A stretch of 24,386 nt of DNA from Brachionus plicatilis (lineage: Eukaryota; Rotifera; Eurotatoria; Ploima; Brachionidae): positions 2,980 through 27,365 of the forward strand of contig QEOQ01000459.1 in assembly GCA_010279815.1 (NCBI GenBank), read 5' to 3'. Positions 14,181 to 23,958 of the stretch are shown here, piece after piece (position 1 is the first letter of the stretch; every line of letters starts with the position of its first letter). The position numbers and the translations under genes are program-made. The notes beneath the pieces are model-generated. The model had not been told where the DNA came from and did not search any database. It worked only from the letters and a program-made list of their open reading frames with translations.

Positions 14181-14662
14181 CCCGTTCTGCGGTATAAAGT
14201 TAAACACTGTATATAAATTATTATTTATTTGTTTTATCTGTCAGATTTAAAAAATTCATAAAATAAAAAATCAATAAAAAATAAAACAAAATAAAAATGT
14301 GAAGAAAAAATAAGTTAAAATAATATATGAAACAATTGAAATAGACAGCTAAAAGAATACTGTTTCAAAATGTTACAAACGAAAGGCAACTTGAAGTTCA
14401 TGATCATGATCACATTATCAAAACTTGATTAATTAAAATCTCAATAAAAAAATTGAAATAAACTTTTTTCAATTAAAAAATTAAATGTTCAACATTCTAA
14501 ATTTAAAAAAATTTGAAATCTTTATTTGAAATCTTAAAATTTTTTTTGGACTAAAAAAAATTTTAATTATTTTTGCTTTTTTTTAAATAAAAACGGAAAA
14601 TAGCCTTGTTCAATAAAGTTTAAGTCCTTTCGAAGGATTTTTAAAATCCTAGGAGTTTTTAG
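14181..14662. other. AT-rich intergenic sequence
   Basis: The sequence AAAGTTAAACACTGTATA at about 14195 is a partial reverse-complement match to TACAGTGTTTAAAGTTAAAC at about 4278, indicating a second small repeat family. Otherwise nothing is recognisable. Confidence 0.4.
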
Positions 14663-14911
14663 CTAAATTTGAAATGAATTTTCATCAATTTCAAAAAAAT
14701 CGGTTTTAATTAACCTTTCCTTAATTATCCTTAAATCAAAATGAAAATCTTTTACGTCGCTATATCTTTTTTGATAATTACAAGTCTTTCTCAAATAACT
14801 CATAATTTTTTTTTCAATTTTAATTTTGAATTTTCTCAAAGCTGAATTTTTTCGATGAATATTTAAAAGTTTGCCGATGTTGTAATTGATCATATTGATA
14901 AACTCATCCAA
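14663..14911 (-). CDS. hypothetical 82-aa basic protein
   Basis: An uninterrupted minus-strand frame starts with ATG at 14911. The protein (MDEFINMINYNIGKLLNIHR to KTDFFEIDENSFQI) is Lys/Arg-rich, helical in appearance, and lacks the homopolymer Phe/Lys runs of chance frames in this DNA, which is a modest argument for real coding. It has no signal peptide, membrane segment or motif that I recognise. It could be one exon of a larger minus-strand gene. Confidence 0.35.
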   Translation of the reverse strand: MDEFINMINYNIGKLLNIHRKNSALRKFKIKIEKKIMSYLRKTCNYQKRYSDVKDFHFDLRIIKERLIKTDFFEIDENSFQI

Positions 14912-15530
14912 TTAAATGCCTCTGGAATTTATTTACGGAATTGACGGAATTTTTAGCGGAATTTAAAAAATATTATGAAATTGGCTGCGTTACACACAAA
15001 TTTCCTTACACTCATTTTTATATTTTTTCTTTTTTTGCCGCGTTCCACCTAATTTTTTTCTCAACACACATGTTTTTAAAATTTGTGCGTTTTATTCTAA
15101 AAATGGGTGAAAAATAAAAAACAAATAAATTTAGGAATAAATATTTCCTATTTTATTAGATATGAAAAAAAATTGCATTGATTTAATTAAAACAATGACT
15201 TGAACCAACTCAAGTCTAAAAATGGGCTCCAGTTGTGCCGAGCGTGTTTTAGACAAAAAAATTTTCGAGCCAAAATCGAGGGTTTTCTAGCATTTATATT
15301 TTTAAGGTGTATTTTCTAAATACTAATCAAAGTGCACGCCACATAAATTATTATACTCGCATAATTATGAGTATTTTCATTTTCATCACTTTGACTCTGC
15401 ATTCGTTTGAAAGGCTCCACAATCAACACACTCAAACACACACACCCCATTTAAATGCTATTTAAAGACAAATGTACGCTACCAATGACAAAGCAACAAC
15501 AACAACAAAAAAAAAAGAAGCTTAGCCAAA
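14912..15530. promoter_or_regulatory. upstream region and 5' UTR of the FBPase gene
   Basis: Composition becomes more mixed towards the gene, with CA-rich stretches (15415-15445) and CAACAACAACAAC at about 15494. Two ATGs, at 15455 and 15485, share one frame that overlaps the main start out of frame and runs to 15697. If included in the mRNA they would act as upstream starts; alternatively transcription begins after them. The main ATG at 15531 has a strong context (A at -3, G at +4). Confidence 0.45.
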
Positions 15531-16553
15531 ATGGAAAAGTACGGAATGAACACCAATTGCTTGACCTTGACAAGATTTTTTCTCAAAGAACAGCGAAAGC
15601 ACAAGGACGCCACCGGCGAACTCACCCAGTGCTTGAACGCCATTCTAACTGCAGTCAAGGCCATTCAGTCGGCAGTGCGCAAGGCCGGCATTTCTAAGCT
15701 GTTCGGCCTCGCCGGCAACACCAACTCGACAGGCGACGATCAAAAAAAACTCGACGTGCTCTCCGACGAACTGTTCATCAACATGCTCCGGTCGTCCTAC
15801 ACAACTTGTATACTGGCTTCGGAGGAGGACGAGAACGTGATCGTAGTGGACAAACACAAGCAGGGAAAGTACATTGTTTGCTTTGATCCGCTGGACGGCT
15901 CGTCCAACATCGACTGTTTGGTCTCCATCGGAAGCATATTTGGCATTTGGAAGCGGGAGTCGGACGGCGACGAGCCCGATGTGAGCGACGCGCTGCAGCC
16001 CGGCAGCAAGATGGTGTGCTCGGGCTACGCGCTCTACGGCAGCGCGTGCATGATAGTGCTGGCCACTGACTCGGGCGTCAACGGCTTCATGCTGGACCCG
16101 GCCATCGGCGAGTTCATTCTCACCGACCCGGACATGAAGATACAGCCGAGGGGAAAAATTTACTCCATCAACGAGGGCTACACGGCCAAGTGGGACGAGG
16201 CCGTCAAGGAATACATCAACGACAAAAAAAATCCAAAATCAGGCAAGCCGTACGCCAGTCGCTATGTGGGATCGATGGTGGCCGATTTGCATCGAACTCT
16301 CGTCTACGGAGGCATATTTTTGTACCCGGCCACCACAGACTCGCCCAATGGCAAGCTCAGGCTCATGTATGAATGCAATCCGATGGCGTACATCATTGAG
16401 AAGGCCGGAGGCATGGCCACAACTGGCAAACTAAGAGTGCTAGATGTTGTCCCTACTGATATTCATCAGAGAGTTCCATTTTTTATTGGCTCCAAAGAAG
16501 ACGTCCAGGACGTTCTTGATTGTTACAAAAAACACGGTCTAGGAGGATACTAG
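15531..16553 (+). CDS. FBP1: fructose-1,6-bisphosphatase
   Basis: This cytosolic gluconeogenic enzyme hydrolyses fructose 1,6-bisphosphate to fructose 6-phosphate and phosphate. The 340-aa product is full length for animal FBPase (about 338). Visible landmarks are the N-terminal AMP-site region with TGELTQ (28-33), metal ligands E98-E99 in SEEDE, the metal/substrate loop D119-P-L-D122-G-S-S (within [19 protein letters not shown]), substrate-binding [17 protein letters not shown] (245-261), and E281 with the following CNP in the C-terminal site. All key residues are present, so it should be active and AMP-regulated. The gene has no introns, and its middle (about 15600-16300) is much richer in G and C than anything nearby, including all other genes here. 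That fits strong codon bias in a highly expressed gene, or an origin as a retrocopy. A poly(A) signal AATAAA lies at 16634. Confidence 0.98.
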   Translation: MEKYGMNTNCLTLTRFFLKEQRKHKDATGELTQCLNAILTAVKAIQSAVRKAGISKLFGLAGNTNSTGDDQKKLDVLSDELFINMLRSSYTTCILASEEDENVIVVDKHKQGKYIVCFDPLDGSSNIDCLVSIGSIFGIWKRESDGDEPDVSDALQPGSKMVCSGYALYGSACMIVLATDSGVNGFMLDPAIGEFILTDPDMKIQPRGKIYSINEGYTAKWDEAVKEYINDKKNPKSGKPYASRYVGSMVADLHRTLVYGGIFLYPATTDSPNGKLRLMYECNPMAYIIEKAGGMATTGKLRVLDVVPTDIHQRVPFFIGSKEDVQDVLDCYKKHGLGGY

Positions 16554-16633
16554 ATTAGCTTCTTTATTTTTTTTTATTTTATTTTTTTAGTTTATTAAAT
16601 TGTGTGACTTTTTTTTCTGATTTTAAACTCATT

Positions 16634-16639
16634 AATAAA
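16634..16639 (+). terminator. poly(A) signal of the FBPase gene
   Basis: AATAAA, 81 nt after the stop codon, within a T-rich 3' UTR. It is the first canonical hexamer after the gene. Confidence 0.5.
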
Positions 16640-16688
16640 AATTGAAAATTTTTTTTTTTCTAATTTTACAAAATTTTGTGATAATTTT

Positions 16689-17233
16689 GGCAAATTGAAG
16701 TTTGAGATCAAGATCAAAAGATCAAAATATAAATTGAAATATTTTTTTTAATAATAGAGAAAAAATAAATTTTTTCATAAGCAATTACTTGACATGTCAT
16801 GTCAAGTTTATTTTCATATTTAAAATTTTAAAATGTCCCTTTTTATTCAACTTTAAAAGGTTTAAATATTTTAATTGATTTGAATGTAAACTTACTTTTA
16901 AAGACAAAAAAATTAACTGTTTTAAAATTTAAAATTTTTTGAAGTAGAAAAATAAAATTATTTTAGTTTGAATGAATGGATATAAAAGTTATAAATTTGA
17001 ATTTGTGAATTAACTTAACTTGAAGTATTTAAATTATTGATTGTTTTTGTTAAATAAATTAGAGATCAAACATTTTCATGTTAATTTAGTAATGAACCAT
17101 TATTAGACAAAACATGTCTAGTAATGTTTAGTATTTATTTCTTAAAAATTATTAAAATCTTTAGATTATTTAAGCTTTAAAATTTTAAATGATCCTTTTG
17201 ATCTTAAAATTTGATCTGAAACTTCAATTTGCC
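16689..17233. mobile_element. 545-bp terminal-inverted-repeat element (GGCAAATTGAAG family)
   Basis: The left end is GGCAAATTGAAGTTTGAGAT and the reverse complement of the right end is GGCAAATTGAAGTTTCAGAT, followed on both sides by GATCAA-rich sequence. A diverged copy in opposite orientation lies at about 4626-5125. There is no ORF, so it is non-autonomous. Flanks (ATAATTTT and GTATTTTT) are similar but too T-rich to prove a target duplication. Superfamily unknown. Confidence 0.75.
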
Positions 17234-17733
17234 GTATTTTTTTAGTTCAAGCTACAGTGCATGGTAAATATATGATATTTTACCATATTAACCGTAAAAT
17301 ATGGTAATCTAAAAAAGGCTATTTTTCGTAAAATAACGATAATTATCGTAAATTACCTACAATTATTGTGAAATTCAGTGAAAAAAAAAATTCCAAAATT
17401 TCTCGAAAAAAACCGATAAAAATTATTTTTTTGAATTTCTGAAAAAGGAAAAAATTAAAATTTGATTGAATTTTTTGACTAAAATTGACGTAAATTTCGG
17501 TAAATTTAAAAAAAAAGGTGAAAAATGTTATAAATTCAACAAAAAAGGAAAAGTAGATTTTTTATTATTATATTCTATTTTTTTTTTAATGTTAAAAATT
17601 TTTTAATATGCAAAATGCTTATTTTAATATGGCTCATATAAATGTATCCACAAATTATAAAAAAAAAATTTTAAATTTAAATTTTACAAAAACTGAACAA
17701 AAGTCTTAATTAATATATTTAAAATATATAAAT
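17234..17733. other. AT-rich intergenic sequence with palindromic TTTACCAT words
   Basis: At about 17275-17310 TTTTACCATATTAACCGTAA and the following ATATGGTAA form an imperfect inverted repeat. Nothing else is recognisable. Confidence 0.35.
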
Positions 17734-17945
17734 CAGAGTTGTTTAAAAGTCCCAAAAAAAATTCCAAGTCCGGTCTTTTTTTTTAATATTTGCTAGATCA
17801 GGCTTCATTTCAAAAAAAAATTATGTGGGTTGTCTAATGAAATAGATTTGCCATATATTCAAGTCTAAATCATTAAAATTTAAGTCCAAGGCCAGACTTT
17901 AAAAAAAAAAAATTTTCAAAAGTCAAAGTCTGACTTTGACTAATT
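17734..17945. repeat. CAGAGTTG/AAGTC-family repeat copy
   Basis: This starts CAGAGTTGTTTAAAAGTC like the repeat ends at 4001 and 4391, then shares the TTTGCTAGATCAGGCTTCAT block with 13376-13570, and ends in GTCAAAGTCTGACTTTGAC, itself an inverted pair. It ties the separate repeat fragments in this window into one family. Confidence 0.55.
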
Positions 17946-18953
17946 AATTCCTATTAGATATATTGATATATAGAGATAACAAAATAATAAATTTCAAAAT
18001 ATTGATATTGTATTAAATCATTAAAATCTCCTGTGTTAATTAAAATGAATTATTTTTTGATAAATTTAGTCGAAATATTCTGTTTTATGCTCTTACATCA
18101 TCAAAGTTTAAAAAGGTAATTTTTTCAATTTAAATTATTGATAAACAATTTTATTTGTTATAATTTTTGTAATTTTCACTTTTTACTCATAAATACCTTT
18201 TGTTCATACACCTAATAAAAGCTATTTTTTCTATGATTTTTCTACAAATAATAATCAGATTTAAAGTAAAATAAATAAATTTAAAAAAATTAGATATTAA
18301 ATTACACGTTTAATTTAATTACTATTTTTTTAAATTTTTTACGAAATTTTTCCATTTTTTACGAAAAATTCAGTATAAATTTAAAAATTTTTTCAAATTA
18401 AGAAAATTATTTATTTTATTTAAATTATTATTTAGACAGAGCCTTGGCCGGTTGGAATGGAGAGTTAGTCCTTCCTTTCGGTCACATAATTAAATTTTGA
18501 AACCTTAAAAAAAAATTTTTTGAAAAATGTTAAATAAGTTTGAATTAAGTTTTCCAAAAATTTTTTAAGAGAATGTCGATTAAGTTTCAAAACTAAACAT
18601 GAAAAGATTTAAATAAAGAAGAAAAAAATTTTTTTTAAAAAGTGTTCTTTTTGTCAAATCTATAAATGTGAAATTTTCCATATATTTAAAATATGCAGAC
18701 CCCTAATAAAATTTAAGTTTTGGTATCATCAGAAGGATGTTCTAATTGATGATTTTTTATTTTAAAATAAATAAAAAAAATTATTGAACAAAAAAAAATA
18801 TCTCAAAAGCTATTTAGCTTATTTTAATATCCATAAATATTAAAATTAGCTCTGCAAAATTTGCATTTATAAAATATCATAAATATTCTGATACTTATGG
18901 CATTTAATCGATTTTTTTATTTTCTACAAATTTTGTTCTGAAATAAAAAAATT
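17946..18953. other. intergenic, upstream of the C2H2 membrane-protein gene
   Basis: AT-rich sequence. One GC-richer island at 18434-18485 (AGACAGAGCCTTGGCCGG.., TTTCGGTCAC) stands out and has no coding frame I can support. A weak resemblance to a patch at 23417-23440 (both contain CTTTCGGTC) may mean a shared degraded repeat. Confidence 0.4.
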
Positions 18954-19991
18954 ATGAGTCCATTCTGCTTGATTTTTATTCTAACTTTTGGCTCTTTGAG
19001 TTTTGGCAAGCCATGTTCCAGAGCTCAGAGTAAATTTGTCCGCGAATACTTTGCTCGATCCCTTTTGCCTGTATACCAGAAACACTCTCAGCCAATTCCA
19101 GAAGCATGCCCGTTCTCCCCTGCCCGAGATATGTACCATTTTCACGAAAACAACAAAACAAAACTTGACATCTTCAGATGGAAGTGTGAACTATGCGGAA
19201 AAATTTTTGCCAAAGAGTCAGATTTGGACAATCATTTTGACAGCAGACATGCCAATACTTTACAGACCGTACCTAAACATAATTTTTTTTGCTAAAATTA
19301 ATTATTTAAATAAGGGTAAAAATTCAGTTTGCTTGGCAAATTACTGTCGAATTTTTAGATGTGGTGTTCTAATCAACCAAAAAGTGGAAAAAACTCAGTG
19401 CTACCAATCTACAATGAATATACTCAAAAATAAATGCAATGAACACATTGACCATTGTGTCCCCAAAGGCGCCCCCTTGAGCATACAAAACAAATTAACC
19501 AGTAATTAAATTTTTTTCAATTTAATTTTTAATTATTTTAAAAAGTTGAATTACGTGAAAATTTGTGTTCTTTTTTGACATGTTCTAAGCTAGAAGAACC
19601 TCCGGACTATATGGTTTAGTTTGAATTTTTTATTAAAAAAAATTTTTCTTGAATTTTTTTTAATTCAGAAAAGAGGACCCAGTTTTTTACAAGTGTTTGT
19701 TATTGTGTTAATATTAGTTCTATCTATTATTGCTTATGCTGTTATCAACTATACAGATTTAATGTAGGATTTTAATTTAAAATTTAATTTATCCTAATCA
19801 ATTTTGAAAATAGATTTGACGAAAATGAAATGGTCAATTTGAATGAAAAAATGCAGAATTTTGATAAAATAAAGGAACAAGTGGACAATAATAAGCTGAT
19901 TGATGAAAGTTTAAATGGAAAATTTTCATTTTTTACAACCGACAACTTGAGACAAAGAAAAGTCAATGATAAACCATATGTTTTAAAATGA
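18954..19991 (+). CDS. membrane-anchored single C2H2-finger, cysteine-rich protein (five exons, one 20-nt microexon)
   Basis: Exons 18954-19268, 19315-19501, 19594-19613, 19669-19763 and 19814-19991 join with matching phases (0, 1, 0, 2) to 264 aa plus stop; all introns (46, 92, 55, 50 bp) are GT..AG. Residues 1-18 look like a signal peptide (MSPFCLIFILTFGSLSFG). A C2H2 finger follows: C78-x2-C81-x12-H94-x4-H99. Next is a cysteine-rich stretch (106-167) with CLANYCRIFRC and further Cys at 134, 146 and 153. The microexon supplies E-P-P-D-Y-M. A membrane helix spans about 180-200 (FLQVFVIVLILVLSIIAYAV), and a charged 60-residue tail ends the protein. A C2H2 finger in the secretory pathway is unlikely to bind DNA. 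I recall similar unnamed animal proteins but no function. Poly(A) signal at 20005. Confidence 0.8.
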
Positions 19992-20004
19992 AAATTATTA
20001 TTTA

Positions 20005-20010
20005 AATAAA
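20005..20010 (+). terminator. poly(A) signal after the C2H2 membrane-protein gene
   Basis: AATAAA 14 nt after the TGA stop; very short 3' UTR if used. Confidence 0.4.
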
Positions 20011-20227
20011 TTTTTTAAGAGCTTATTTTCATTGCTAAATTTAAAAAATGAAAACTTAAAAACGAATATTTATTAGAAATTTTATTATTGATTTTTTTTT
20101 TATTTCTATTAACAGTCATTTAAAAAAAATTAAAAAGTTATCTCAAAATTTAATTATAAATTTGACATATAATATGTTTTAGCTAACTCTGTTTTATTTT
20201 ATTTTTTATTTGTATATCTGTCTTGAG

Positions 20228-20553
20228 TAGTGTTGGTAATCAACTCCAATTGATTGATAAAAAACAAAAATCGACTAATTTTTATTAGTCAACGATTTAA
20301 TTGACTAATTTTTTTTTAATCGATTATTAAATCGACTAATTTGGCACTCGAATAAAGATGTTTGTGGCGGATTTTTCAGAGCAATAATTGAGGAATTTGG
20401 TGATTAGTTGTGTGCAATGTTGTCAGAAAAAATATTTTTTGCTTATTTAGCTTTAATCTAGAGATAAATTATTTATTAGTTGACTAAAAAAAATAGTAGA
20501 TTTAAATTAAGTCGATTATTGAATCGATTATTGATAATCGATTGCCAACACTA
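20228..20553. mobile_element. 326-bp hAT-type MITE with perfect 8-bp target duplication
   Basis: The ends are TAGTGTTGGTAATCAA and, reverse-complemented, TAGTGTTGGCAATCGA. GTCTTGAG occurs directly outside on both sides (20220-20227 and 20554-20561), a perfect 8-bp target site duplication, which is diagnostic of the hAT superfamily together with TAGTGTTGG-like ends. The interior carries repeated ATCGATTA / TTAATCGA and CGACTAATTT words, making it strongly self-complementary. It has no transposase frame. Confidence 0.93.
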
Positions 20554-20706
20554 GTCTTGAGCTAAAGCTCCTGAATAAACATTCCAATTGATAAAAGCTT
20601 TTAAATACGGAATATAATTTTAAAATTTCGATTAATTTAATCAGAACTCTAGCTAATTCAGATTAAATACCATTAAAAAAACGCTTCTATTGAAAAGAAT
20701 ATACAA

Positions 20707-21325
20707 TGATGTTCCGCTTTTTGCTTTTTAAATCAATTTTCGCAATATATAGTAAATTTAATATAAAATTTACGCAAATTTTTAATCGCAAATATTAAGT
20801 GATTGATCCAGTAGATTTGTTACAGGTCTCGTTCTGCTGCGCACTCAGATGAGACTTATAACAAGGTATTAGAATAATAATATAAAAATATTATTAATTG
20901 TTTTAATTGTTTATTAAAATAATAAAATATAAATTGTGTTAGTGGAAGTGAAATCATATCTTAACTAAGAATTTGATTCCCTATTTATATAGATAGAATT
21001 CTACAGTATTTGATGGCACACCTAATACGTGTCCATAATTTAAATAATGTTATTTTATTAAAACCATATCATCTAGAAGATTCTAAACTATCATCAGCAT
21101 CTTTTATAAAATAATAAATGGAATTTTAATTAGAAACAAAACAACAAAATAATAATTCTAGAAGAATCTAAGAAATATAGATTCGTCATTCTAAGTTTTA
21201 GATAAAAATATTGTCTACCAAAATATTGCATTTCATAAATGTAACAGATTTTTGATTTTTTACTTTTGTAAAATTTGCGTAAATTTACTTTATTTTACAT
21301 TAGTTTTTGTAAAAGCGGAACATCA
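20707..21325. mobile_element. MITE with TGATGTTCCGCTTTT ends, interrupted by a solo LTR
   Basis: TGATGTTCCGCTTTT at 20707 is exactly inverted at 21311-21325. The inner flanks also correspond (TAAATTTAATATAAAATTTACGC against TAAATTTACGC). Removing the 429-bp LTR and one duplicated GATT leaves about 186 bp, a normal MITE size. Its own target duplication is not evident. Confidence 0.65.
20818..21246 (-). mobile_element. 429-bp solo LTR of an LTR retrotransposon
   Basis: On the minus strand the unit starts TGTTACATTT at 21246 and ends CCTGTAACA at 20818, giving the TG..CA ends and a 7-bp terminal inverted repeat TGTTACA/TGTAACA. GATT flanks both sides (20814-20817 and 21247-21250), a 4-bp target duplication. 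Inside, in the correct order on the minus strand, are a TATATAAATA promoter box (at about 20991-20982), AATAAA (20915-20910) and a GC-richer hairpin near the end (20819-20862, GTCTC..GAGAC). No internal coding part is present, so it is a solo LTR left by recombination. Confidence 0.8.
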
Positions 21326-22191
21326 CGGTAAAATTATTAAATTTTTTTAACCCTATTTTCCTGGAATAAAAGCACTGCTAAAAATAAAATTTTTGCTAAA
21401 TGTCTATTTTAAAAAAGATTGAAATTATCTAAAATTTAAAAATAAAATGACCATTTCATAATTAAATCTGAATTTTTTTAGCTGATTTTTTATTGATGAG
21501 TTTTAAACAGTTAATCTCCGAGCTTGAAATTGACTATTTTTTTATTAAATATCTGTCTTTTATAAAATTTTGCTGTTTTTTTAAAATAAATTCAAGAGTT
21601 AATTGATAATTACAGTCTTTTCATATAAATTTCATTTATTTTTAATATGTGTCTTTTTTTATATTTAGTAATAAATATATAAATAGATTACGTTTTTTTA
21701 GGAAAACAAAATATTTAATTTAGGTATTTTATTATAAATTTTCTGGACTTAGTAATTAATAAAATAGATGGATTTTTATATAAAAGGTGATCATTTTCGT
21801 TAAAAGGTTATTTCAGTAAAAAAGGACATTTATAAGAATATTTATATCTTTAAATAAAAATTTTCAACTAAAAATAAAATTTAAATGAAATGAAATTAAT
21901 TTTATTTAAAAAAAAATAGACCAAATAAAATCATTTTTAATGAATAAATTCTATTTTGATTAAATAATGTACATTTATTAAAATTATTTCTTAATAATCA
22001 CTTTTTAATTTTTTTTTAGAAATAAAAATGGTAGGAATTTACACCAACACTTTTGTTTACATTAATTTAATTTTCAAAATAAAATCATCTGATTAACTAT
22101 TATGGTATGCTTAACTAAACCTTGGCAAAATAAAAAAATAAAAAGTTATTATCTAAAGCCTAATTTATGAATTTTAAATTAATAAAAAATT
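21326..22191. other. AT-rich intergenic sequence, 3' side of the phosphatase gene
   Basis: No ORF, RNA or delimited repeat is seen. The last 100 bases form the 3' UTR of the minus-strand phosphatase gene. Confidence 0.45.
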
Positions 22192-22893
22192 CTATCGGGG
22201 ATAATTCTGGAAGCTTGCTCTATAAGTTGTTGTATATGCTGAACTTGAGTCTATTTTAGCATTTTTTTTAATTGCTAATTGTGGCTCTGGAATCGATGGT
22301 TTGGGCTGTTCCAACTTTTTTTGTGCAACCAAAGTTCCGGCCAATTCGGGATTGTTTCTGCCCCATATCATGCTCCTAACCTCATTCTCATAAATATCCG
22401 GAATATCCCCGATGCCGGAATCGACTATTTTGACTGAATTTTTATTAAAGAGCTTTTTTTCATAGGCGATCAGCTGCTTCCAAAACCCAACATTAGGCCG
22501 GATGAACGGTCTCTTTGACTTGGTCAAAGCGTGTGCATCTTTAAGGCTCATCTTAAGGTACTTCATCAAATAGGCCAATATAATCGAAGCTGAACGACTG
22601 ATCCCTGCAGCACAATGCACCAAACATGTACCCCTATTGCCAATTATTACTTGGTGAATCTTGTCGGCAAGAGTGTCGAAGTAGTCATACAAAGTCTCAC
22701 TTGGTAAGTCAAGCACGTTTACTTTGACAGATTCAACATTTTGAATGGTGATCTTTGGCGTTTCCTTGCACACAGATATGACACATGTAATACCATATTT
22801 TTGAATGTTTTGCTCATTGACTGCCAAAAAGCTGCTCAAATACAAATGGTCCAGAATCTTGGCTATCTGATTCAATGGGGCAATTTTTTGCAT
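22192..22893 (-). CDS. dual-specificity protein phosphatase, DUSP14/18/21 group
   Basis: A single-exon 233-aa protein. It removes phosphate from phosphotyrosine and phosphoserine/threonine through a cysteine intermediate. The catalytic loop is H93-C94-x5-R100-S (HCAAGISRS); the general-acid Asp is D62 in VLDLP; the fold starts with the ILDHLYLSS motif (13-21). After the loop come AYLMKY, then KSKRPFIRPNVGFWKQL (126-141), and a tail with NKNSVKIV..IPDIYENEVRSMI, a C-terminal extension closely matching that of vertebrate DUSP18/21/14. All catalytic residues are present. The final ~55 residues (from 179) are Pro/Lys-rich and not shared with the vertebrate proteins as I remember them. It lacks the N-terminal MAPK-binding domain of typical MKPs. 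Substrate cannot be told from sequence; DUSP14 relatives act on MAPK-pathway proteins. Confidence 0.93.
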   Translation of the reverse strand: MQKIAPLNQIAKILDHLYLSSFLAVNEQNIQKYGITCVISVCKETPKITIQNVESVKVNVLDLPSETLYDYFDTLADKIHQVIIGNRGTCLVHCAAGISRSASIILAYLMKYLKMSLKDAHALTKSKRPFIRPNVGFWKQLIAYEKKLFNKNSVKIVDSGIGDIPDIYENEVRSMIWGRNNPELAGTLVAQKKLEQPKPSIPEPQLAIKKNAKIDSSSAYTTTYRASFQNYPR

Positions 22894-23958
22894 TTTTGAG
22901 AATTATTTGAAAAATTTTTTGTTACTAAGAAATAAATTCTATCCAAATTAAAGTTTCGCTTTGATTTTTATTAATTTTAATTTCGAAACTTTATTATAAT
23001 TTTTCAAGTTTTTGCTTTGAATTAGGATTAAATATTGACGGTTTTTATGTATTAAAAAAAATTATTATTCTGAATTTTGAATTGTTACTTTTTTAAAAAG
23101 TGCTAATTAAAAATAAAATAATTAAAAGCATAAGTTTATTAGTCACCAGTTAATAATACTCAGACTAATTCTGGAAAATAGAAAGTACAATTATGATACC
23201 TAAGGAAACTTTACAGACTCAAGACCCTTGTTCTATTATTATGACAAGTTGTCTTAAATAGTTACAAAGACTAAAAATTTTTACAATTTAAAACAAAAAA
23301 ATTGTATTAAATAAATTGGTTTTTAACAAATTTGATTAACAAAAATTTATTTTAAACAAATATTTTATTGAAAAGAAAATAGTTTTCAAAAAAATAAATG
23401 CCAAACCGCTAATTTTACTTTCGGTCGGTCCTAAGCCTCAATGAAAAATTGAGAGGGAGACTAGATAGAAAAGACACTCAATTGTGTCATTAGCTTAAAA
23501 CAAAAATAATTTTATTTAATGAAAAAAATTAGTTTTAAAAAAATTTGATTAGGATAAATTAATTTTAAATAAATATAAAATTTTATAAAATATAGGTGTT
23601 AATTTAGTTTTAAATAATAAAGATTGAGCCTTTAATAAAACAAAATTGATAGCCTTTACACTAAGCTATCAATTAATTTTGATTAAAAAATATCCAAATT
23701 TATTTCAACTATTTCAATTGTTTAAATTAAATTATATTTGTCTTTATAAATAATTTCGTACCAAAATTTGATTAAAAATAATCAAGAAAGTGAATTATTT
23801 TTAGAAAATGAAAAAAAATAATTTTCTCTCAATAACTGAACAATAGAAAGTAAAATTTGTCATAATTCTAATTTACTATACATCAAAAATAAAAAATTTT
23901 TGAAAATTTAATAAAATTCAATATAAAATAAAAATCTTGTTCTTAAGAAATATTACAT
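22894..23958. other. AT-rich intergenic sequence between divergent genes
   Basis: The region separates the minus-strand phosphatase from the plus-strand ICT1 gene, so it must hold both promoters. One GC-richer patch at 23405-23500 contains a small hairpin (CTCAAT..ATTGAG) and CTTTCGGTCGGTCC; it is not a tRNA by inspection. Nothing else is recognisable. Confidence 0.45.

Noticed and set aside
13571..14188. Target-site duplication around the AAGTC element
   Set aside because: The 8-bp flanks (AAAAAACA and CCCGTTCT) do not match.
15479..16372. Several antisense or alternate-frame ORFs over FBPase
   Set aside because: They are by-products of the GC-rich FBPase coding sequence.
19003..19509. 168-aa single frame from 19003
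   Set aside because: Its first part is an out-of-frame shadow of exon 1; only 19315-19501 is real (exon 2).
19784..19966. 60-aa minus-strand frame
   Set aside because: It lies antisense to the last exon of the C2H2 membrane-protein gene, whose phase and splice sites are consistent.
23405..23500. tRNA or structured RNA gene in the GC-richer patch
   Set aside because: No TTCGA-type T-loop, acceptor stem or anticodon arm could be laid out; only one small hairpin.
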